Shown one piece after another: positions 60,024 to 64,000 of a DNA stretch of 64,000 nt. The number at the start of each line of letters is the position of its first letter. The stretch's first letter is position 1. A program made the translations under genes and the position numbers. This stretch comes from CAZEAN01 sp964510225. Its GTDB lineage: Bacteria; Planctomycetota; Planctomycetia; Isosphaerales; Isosphaeraceae. A model generated the notes under the pieces. That model was not told where the DNA came from. It did no database searches and saw nothing but the letters and a program-made list of their open reading frames with translations. The stretch is taken from assembly GCA_964510225.1 (NCBI GenBank), contig CAZEAN010000004.1:1-64000 (forward strand). Reading direction: 5' to 3'.

Positions 60024-60992
60024 ATGAACCGTTTCCGCTTGTGGAGGCTCCATGATTATAATGATCTGTTTCGGAATGTTCGCAATGCAACGCAGCTGAG
60101 CTTTGAGGAGTCCGTCGTGTCCGAGCTTGAGGGACCGGAGTCACTGGACCACCCGGTCGATAATGCGCCGGTCCGATCGTTTACGCACAACGGTCTTACC
60201 ATCGAGGGGTATTCTCGGGCAGCGGTGCAAACATATTGGCGAATCCCAGAGATGAAGCTCGGGTTCGATCTCGGCGTCCAACCCTGGAGCTTCATGGCAA
60301 CGCCCAACTGGTTTGTTTCACACGCCCATCTTGACCATCTTGCCGCATTGCCTGTCTACGTCTCACGGCGGCGGATGATGAAGATGGAGCCGCCAACCAT
60401 CTACATGCCGTCGGAGGCGGTTGATGCCTCGCACGCGATGCTCCGGGCAGTCCAGCGACTCGATCGGGGCCCCTTGCCGGCCAAGATTATCGGGGTCGAA
60501 CCAGGTCAGGAAATCGAACTTTCACGAGAGTTGGTAGTCACGGCGATTCCGACCAAACACACGATTGATGCGCTTGGGTTCATTGTCTGGGAGCGTCGGA
60601 AGAAGCTGAAGCCCGAGTACCACCATTGCAGCGGCCCCGAAATCCGTGACCTCCGCCTCTCCGGTGTCGAAGTTTCTAAAGAGATCCGACTCCCGCGTCT
60701 CGCCTATCTCGGTGACACCGCCCCTCCTGGCCTCGACCGCAATCCTGAAGCCTTCGAGGCTGAGATCCTGATTCTTGAAATGACCTTTGTCGCGAAGACG
60801 GAGCGCCCTGAAAAGATTCACAAGTACGGGCACATGCATCTCGATGACTTCCTCGATCGCGCTGATCAGTTCAAGAATGACTGGATCATCGCCTCTCACT
60901 TCAGTACGCGACTCCATCCCGATTTGATCCAGCGGATCGTGAGCAAAGCCCTACCCGACCAACTCAGGGAACGTTTAAAGATTTGGCTCTAA
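60024..60992 (+). CDS. Metallo-beta-lactamase-fold hydrolase (RNase Z-like)
   Basis: Encodes 322 residues. The zinc motif HAHLDH (His100, His102, Asp104, His105) and later LAYLGDTAPPG and YGHMHLDDFL give the standard MBL ligand pattern; the His at IASHFSTR is a further ligand. The arrangement resembles RNase Z-type (Elac) phosphodiesterases, but the expected RNase Z exosite arm is not evident. The substrate could be an RNA, a nucleotide or a small ester. The start at 60024 has no strong ribosome site; GTG further downstream is possible. Single gene, divergent from the respiratory cluster. Confidence 0.8.
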   Translation: MNRFRLWRLHDYNDLFRNVRNATQLSFEESVVSELEGPESLDHPVDNAPVRSFTHNGLTIEGYSRAAVQTYWRIPEMKLGFDLGVQPWSFMATPNWFVSHAHLDHLAALPVYVSRRRMMKMEPPTIYMPSEAVDASHAMLRAVQRLDRGPLPAKIIGVEPGQEIELSRELVVTAIPTKHTIDALGFIVWERRKKLKPEYHHCSGPEIRDLRLSGVEVSKEIRLPRLAYLGDTAPPGLDRNPEAFEAEILILEMTFVAKTERPEKIHKYGHMHLDDFLDRADQFKNDWIIASHFSTRLHPDLIQRIVSKALPDQLRERLKIWL

Positions 60993-61011
60993 CGCTCCGA
61001 ACTTGAGTAAA

Positions 61012-61341
61012 TTACGCAACGGATCCCGGATCGGAGCCCAGTCGGATCTCAATCTTGCCGTCGATCACCGTACAATGATAGTGCGAGACGTCGGGTCCAT
61101 CACCGTCGAGTCGCCGCCCATCGGTCAATCGAAACCGCCAACGATGGAGCGGGCAGACCACCGCGCCGTCCTCAATCCAACCGCTCGACAATGAGCCACC
61201 GGCATGAGGACACCGATCATCGATGCCTTGATACGTTCCATTGTCGTTAAAGAGCGCAATCTGACGCCCCGCGACTTCAATAAGCTTGCCACGCCCTACC
61301 GGGATCGCGCCGATCCCAGAGCTTCCCGCCGGCTCTGGCAT
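61012..61341 (-). CDS. Rieske [2Fe-2S] ferredoxin
   Basis: Encodes 109 residues: RCPHAGGSL (Cys44, His46) and CPLHRWRF (Cys63, His66) are the two halves of the Rieske cluster motif. The length and order resemble NirD or biphenyl-dioxygenase type small ferredoxins. It could pass electrons to an oxygenase or reductase; no such partner is adjacent. Divergent from the NHL-repeat gene across about 130 bp. Confidence 0.9.
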   Translation of the reverse strand: MPEPAGSSGIGAIPVGRGKLIEVAGRQIALFNDNGTYQGIDDRCPHAGGSLSSGWIEDGAVVCPLHRWRFRLTDGRRLDGDGPDVSHYHCTVIDGKIEIRLGSDPGSVA

Positions 61342-61475
61342 TCTTGAAGACTCCCTGATGTGACTTGATCAGACTGTCCAAGAATAACGAATGATTTCGG
61401 ACTTGCTCCCCGGGTGCGCGGTTCGTTATCTTTATTTTAGTGACAACAATTGTATTAAAGAGCAGGATGATTCCG

Positions 61476-62402
61476 ATGATCAGCCGTCGCCACTTCCTTG
61501 CCGGTTTAGGAGCATCGGCAGGAGTTGCGCTCGGAAGCGGTTGTGTTGAGGGGGAATCGTCCACTCCGGAACTGGTCTGGGGGATTCACGGAACCAAGCC
61601 AGGCTGGCTACATAAGCCCCGGGTCGCGGCGTTCGATGCCGAAGATCAACTTTACATCGCCGACCTCACCGACCGGATCCAGGTGTTCGATCGCGACGGG
61701 AACTTCCTCCGGCACTGGACCACTCCAGACCTTAACGTCGACGGACCGAGTGGGATTACGATCGATCGCTTGGGCCGGGTCCTGGTCGCAGATACTCACT
61801 TCTACCGGATCCTCGTCTACAACAGAGATGGAACCCTCCTCTTCCAGGTTGGTGATGGCATTCAAGGAACGAGACCCGGGCGATTCGGCTATCCAACCGA
61901 TGTGGTGATCGATCGTCACGGCTTCTTTTATGTCAGCGAATACGGCGAGAATGATCGGATTCAGGTCTTCAGTCCAGAGGGTGAATGGGTCCGACAGTGG
62001 GGCGGGCACGGACATCGTCCTGGAGAGTTCCTCAGGCCCACCGCGATCGACATCGATGAAGATGACCGAATCTTTGTCGCCGATTCATGCAACCATCGGA
62101 TACAGATCTTTGAGACCAACGGCAAGTTGGTCGATTACTGGGGATCACGGGGGACTCTACCGGGATCGATCGGATATGCCTACGATGTAGCGCTTGGCTC
62201 GGGAAACACCCTTTACGTTTGCGAGTACGCAAACAATCGAGTTCAGAAGTTTACCCGAGAGGGAGAAAGCCTTGGGGTCTGGGGACACGCCGGTCGGGGA
62301 CCGGGCGAGTTGAACAACCCTTGGGCGTTGGCGGTGGATAGCACCGGGGCCGTCTCGGTGGTCGACAGCAATAATCATCGGATTCAGCGGTTTCGCCTTT
62401 AA
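61476..62402 (+). CDS. Tat-signal NHL-repeat beta-propeller protein
   Basis: Encodes 308 residues. The N-terminus MISRRHFLAGLGAS is a Tat-type signal, and GSGCVEG may be a lipobox, so it could be a Tat-exported lipoprotein. Six NHL-type propeller blades follow, with repeated DxDNRIQVF-like and FGxPTDVVID-like segments (LADTHFYRILVYNRDG, FVADSCNHRIQIFE, VVDSNNHRIQRF at the end). Such propellers are extracytoplasmic binding or enzyme scaffolds. The start at 61476 is chosen because AGCAGG is nine bases upstream; ATGs at 61440 and 61467 are alternatives. Confidence 0.86.
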   Translation: MISRRHFLAGLGASAGVALGSGCVEGESSTPELVWGIHGTKPGWLHKPRVAAFDAEDQLYIADLTDRIQVFDRDGNFLRHWTTPDLNVDGPSGITIDRLGRVLVADTHFYRILVYNRDGTLLFQVGDGIQGTRPGRFGYPTDVVIDRHGFFYVSEYGENDRIQVFSPEGEWVRQWGGHGHRPGEFLRPTAIDIDEDDRIFVADSCNHRIQIFETNGKLVDYWGSRGTLPGSIGYAYDVALGSGNTLYVCEYANNRVQKFTREGESLGVWGHAGRGPGELNNPWALAVDSTGAVSVVDSNNHRIQRFRL

Positions 62403-62477
62403 CCGGGCTTGTCGAGATCGATTGTTCGATCCAACGGATTTTCCGTTTCGACACCCCGGGGCCGGAGTGGCACGTCC

Positions 62478-64000
62478 ATGTTCCAGTCTCTGACCAACCT
62501 CCGACTCGCCTTTCTTGAACCTTGGTGGTTGATCCTCCTTCCTCTCCTCCTGCCGCCACTTGTCTTCATGAGCGTTCGGAGCCTCGCTGGGCTCGGGAAG
62601 TTCCGTCGAGGGTTGGCGATCCTGCTTCGATCAACCGTCATTACCTTGGTCGTAATGGCGCTTGCCGATCCGCAACTGGTCCGTCGCAATGACGGCTTGA
62701 CGACGATCGTCGTCTTCGACACATCACGCTCGATCCCGGGGGACCTCCAGCTTCCGGTTCTCGATTTCATCAACCAGTCGAGCGATTTGAAAGACCGACC
62801 CGATGACCTCTTCGGTGTTATTGCCTTTGGGAAGAACTCCAAAGTAGAACGACCGCCCGCCCAGTACACCGAACCGGTGACGGGAATCGAAAGCACAATC
62901 GACACTGAACACACCGATCTCGGCGGGGCGATCAAACTCGCACTCGCGAGCTTTCCGCAAGACACTGCGCGGAGGATCGTCGTCGTCTCTGACGGCAACG
63001 AGAATCGGGGCGATGCCTACGAACAAGCACTCGCGGCGGCTGCCCTCGGTGTTCAGATTGATGTACTGCCGATTGATTATCGATACGACCGAGAGGTCTT
63101 GATCGAAAAGATCTCGCTACCCCCTGATGTCAAGCGTGGTGAACGGGTCAATGTCACGATTGTCGTCCGAGCTGCTGCTCCCGCGCGGGGTCGTCTTGAG
63201 ATCACTCAGAGGGCCAACGGCTCTACCGTCCCGCTTGATGCCATCGATGTTGAACTCCAACGCGGCGTCAACGTCTTCAGCCTTCCGCAAGATATCACCG
63301 ACCCTGATTTTTACACCTATTCGGCCCAGTTTTACCCCGAACAAGCCTTGATGACGGGAGTTCGTGCCGATCGGGCCTCCAACAATGTGGCGGAGGGTTT
63401 CACCCAATACCGGGGCGAGGCCAACGTCCTCTTGATCGAAGGAGTCCGCGGTGAGCACGCCGAACTTGTCGACGCACTCCGCCAGAAAGAACTCAATGTC
63501 ACCGTCCTCTCCGCAGGTGAAGTAACCGGCGCCGGTGTCGGTGCCGGGGGCGACCCGCTCCCAAACAACCTCGCTGAACTCCAGAAGTATGACGCCATTC
63601 TCTTGGGGAACGTCTCCAAAGATGCGATCAGAGATTCGCTCCAAGATCTGATCGCGACGGCGGTTCATGACCAAGGGATTGGCCTGATCATGATCGGCGG
63701 TGAACGCGGCTTTGGCGCCGGTGGCTGGATGAATTCGCCGATCGAAGAAGCGCTACCCGTAAACATGCAGATCCCATCGTTGAAGGTCAAAGGTAAAGCA
63801 GCGATGGTGATGATTATGCATGCTTCCGAAATTCCTCAAGGGAATTACTGGCAGAAAGTAGTCGCCCAGGAAGCCCTCAAGACTCTCTCAAGCTACGACT
63901 ACGCCGGTCTGCTCCACTGGCAAGGGCAGGAAGCCTGGCTCTTCACACTCCGAGAAATCGGTTCGAGCAAGAATGCAATGCTCCGCGCGATTGACCGGAT
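62478..64000 (+). CDS. VWA-domain membrane protein (BatA/B-like), cut by the window end
   Basis: Open from ATG 62478 to the end of the window (507 codons so far). Two helices (about 15-31 and 44-62) precede a von Willebrand A domain: VVFDTSRSIPG (MIDAS, Asp81-x-Ser-x-Ser) and HTDLGGAIKLAL with VVVSDGNEN. After about residue 215 come Ig-like beta strands and, from about residue 310, a glutamine-amidotransferase-like fold (ANVLLIEGVRGEHAELVDAL, LIMIGGERGFGAGGW). This is a common planctomycete layout associated with MoxR ATPases. The C-terminus is outside the window. Not cut or frameshifted within it. Confidence 0.85.
   Translation, partial: MFQSLTNLRLAFLEPWWLILLPLLLPPLVFMSVRSLAGLGKFRRGLAILLRSTVITLVVMALADPQLVRRNDGLTTIVVFDTSRSIPGDLQLPVLDFINQSSDLKDRPDDLFGVIAFGKNSKVERPPAQYTEPVTGIESTIDTEHTDLGGAIKLALASFPQDTARRIVVVSDGNENRGDAYEQALAAAALGVQIDVLPIDYRYDREVLIEKISLPPDVKRGERVNVTIVVRAAAPARGRLEITQRANGSTVPLDAIDVELQRGVNVFSLPQDITDPDFYTYSAQFYPEQALMTGVRADRASNNVAEGFTQYRGEANVLLIEGVRGEHAELVDALRQKELNVTVLSAGEVTGAGVGAGGDPLPNNLAELQKYDAILLGNVSKDAIRDSLQDLIATAVHDQGIGLIMIGGERGFGAGGWMNSPIEEALPVNMQIPSLKVKGKAAMVMIMHASEIPQGNYWQKVVAQEALKTLSSYDYAGLLHWQGQEAWLFTLREIGSSKNAMLRAIDR

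Noticed and set aside
61277..61564. Minus-strand frame with a hydrophobic segment between the Rieske and NHL genes
   Set aside because: It overlaps both the Rieske start region and the NHL gene start on opposite strands, has no ribosome site, and the flanking genes explain the region.
1..64000. CRISPR array, tRNA or rRNA genes, prophage
   Set aside because: No regular short repeats with unique spacers, no recognisable tRNA or rRNA sequence, and no phage structural or integrase gene were seen on reading; a dedicated scan (tRNAscan-SE, Infernal) would be needed to exclude small RNAs.

Overview
The window looks like a chromosomal segment of a planctomycete. I infer this from the PEP-CTERM protein, the very large surface protein with the N-terminal LE-R-QLM motif typical of that phylum, the many small planctomycete-type proteins of unknown function, and the futalosine-type menaquinone genes. 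No rRNA or tRNA gene was recognised. The phylum is an inference; genus and family cannot be read from the sequence.

Layout. (1) 1-2764 reads as part of an integron cassette array: small plus-strand genes, most ending inside a ~100 bp imperfect inverted repeat with attC cores (GCCTAAC ... GTTAGGC). Three repeats are complete or nearly so, one is cut in half and one is decayed. No integrase gene is in the window. (2) 2753-8163 is a decaying accessory zone: an interrupted lipoprotein-like gene, a PEP-CTERM protein, a microprotein with an in-frame stop, a small membrane protein whose 3' tail recurs 2.9 kb downstream, an IS5-type transposase remnant, a probable toxin fragment with an immunity-like gene, and a DUF1223 gene. 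(3) 8164-15559 holds a GH97 glycosidase, a membrane class 3 lipase and the three-gene proton-translocating transhydrogenase operon pntA-pntAB-pntB. (4) 16006-19875 (minus) encodes a 1289-residue surface protein with duplicated DUF4114-type modules, SdrD-like B domains and eight ~48-residue repeats. (5) 20621-32990 is a co-directional run: two glycosyltransferases, a flippase-like membrane protein, a HlyD-type protein, a TPR membrane protein, a GT39-type transferase with a large extra N-terminal half, and a CehA/McbA-type PHP hydrolase. It is probably a cell-surface glycan or glycoprotein assembly locus. (6) 33042-34385 is an AAA+ ATPase. (7) 34407-39917 groups late menaquinone genes: UbiD-like (MqnL), UbiE/MenG, UbiX (MqnM), UbiA-like (MqnP) and aminofutalosine synthase MqnE. 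(8) 39999-49038 is a minus-strand run: SWIM zinc finger, AI-2E family protein, a two-permease ABC-2 exporter, DedA/VTT protein, ExbB/ExbD, and an orphan RbsA-type ATPase. (9) 49219-54540 has a decayed FlgD-like/PA14 gene, two unknown anchored proteins, pdxA and a divergent PfkB kinase. (10) 54795-59878 (minus) is a respiratory cluster: a Tat-exported DsrE-like protein, CcoN-like and CcoO-like subunits, a membrane dihaem cytochrome with an extra N-terminal domain, and a TsdA-like thiosulfate dehydrogenase. (11) 60024-64000 holds an MBL hydrolase, a Rieske ferredoxin, an NHL-repeat protein and the start of a VWA-domain protein cut by the window end.

Two regions deserve most attention: the cassette array with its decaying genes, and the TsdA/cbb3-like/DsrE-like cluster, which could couple thiosulfate oxidation directly to a terminal oxidase.
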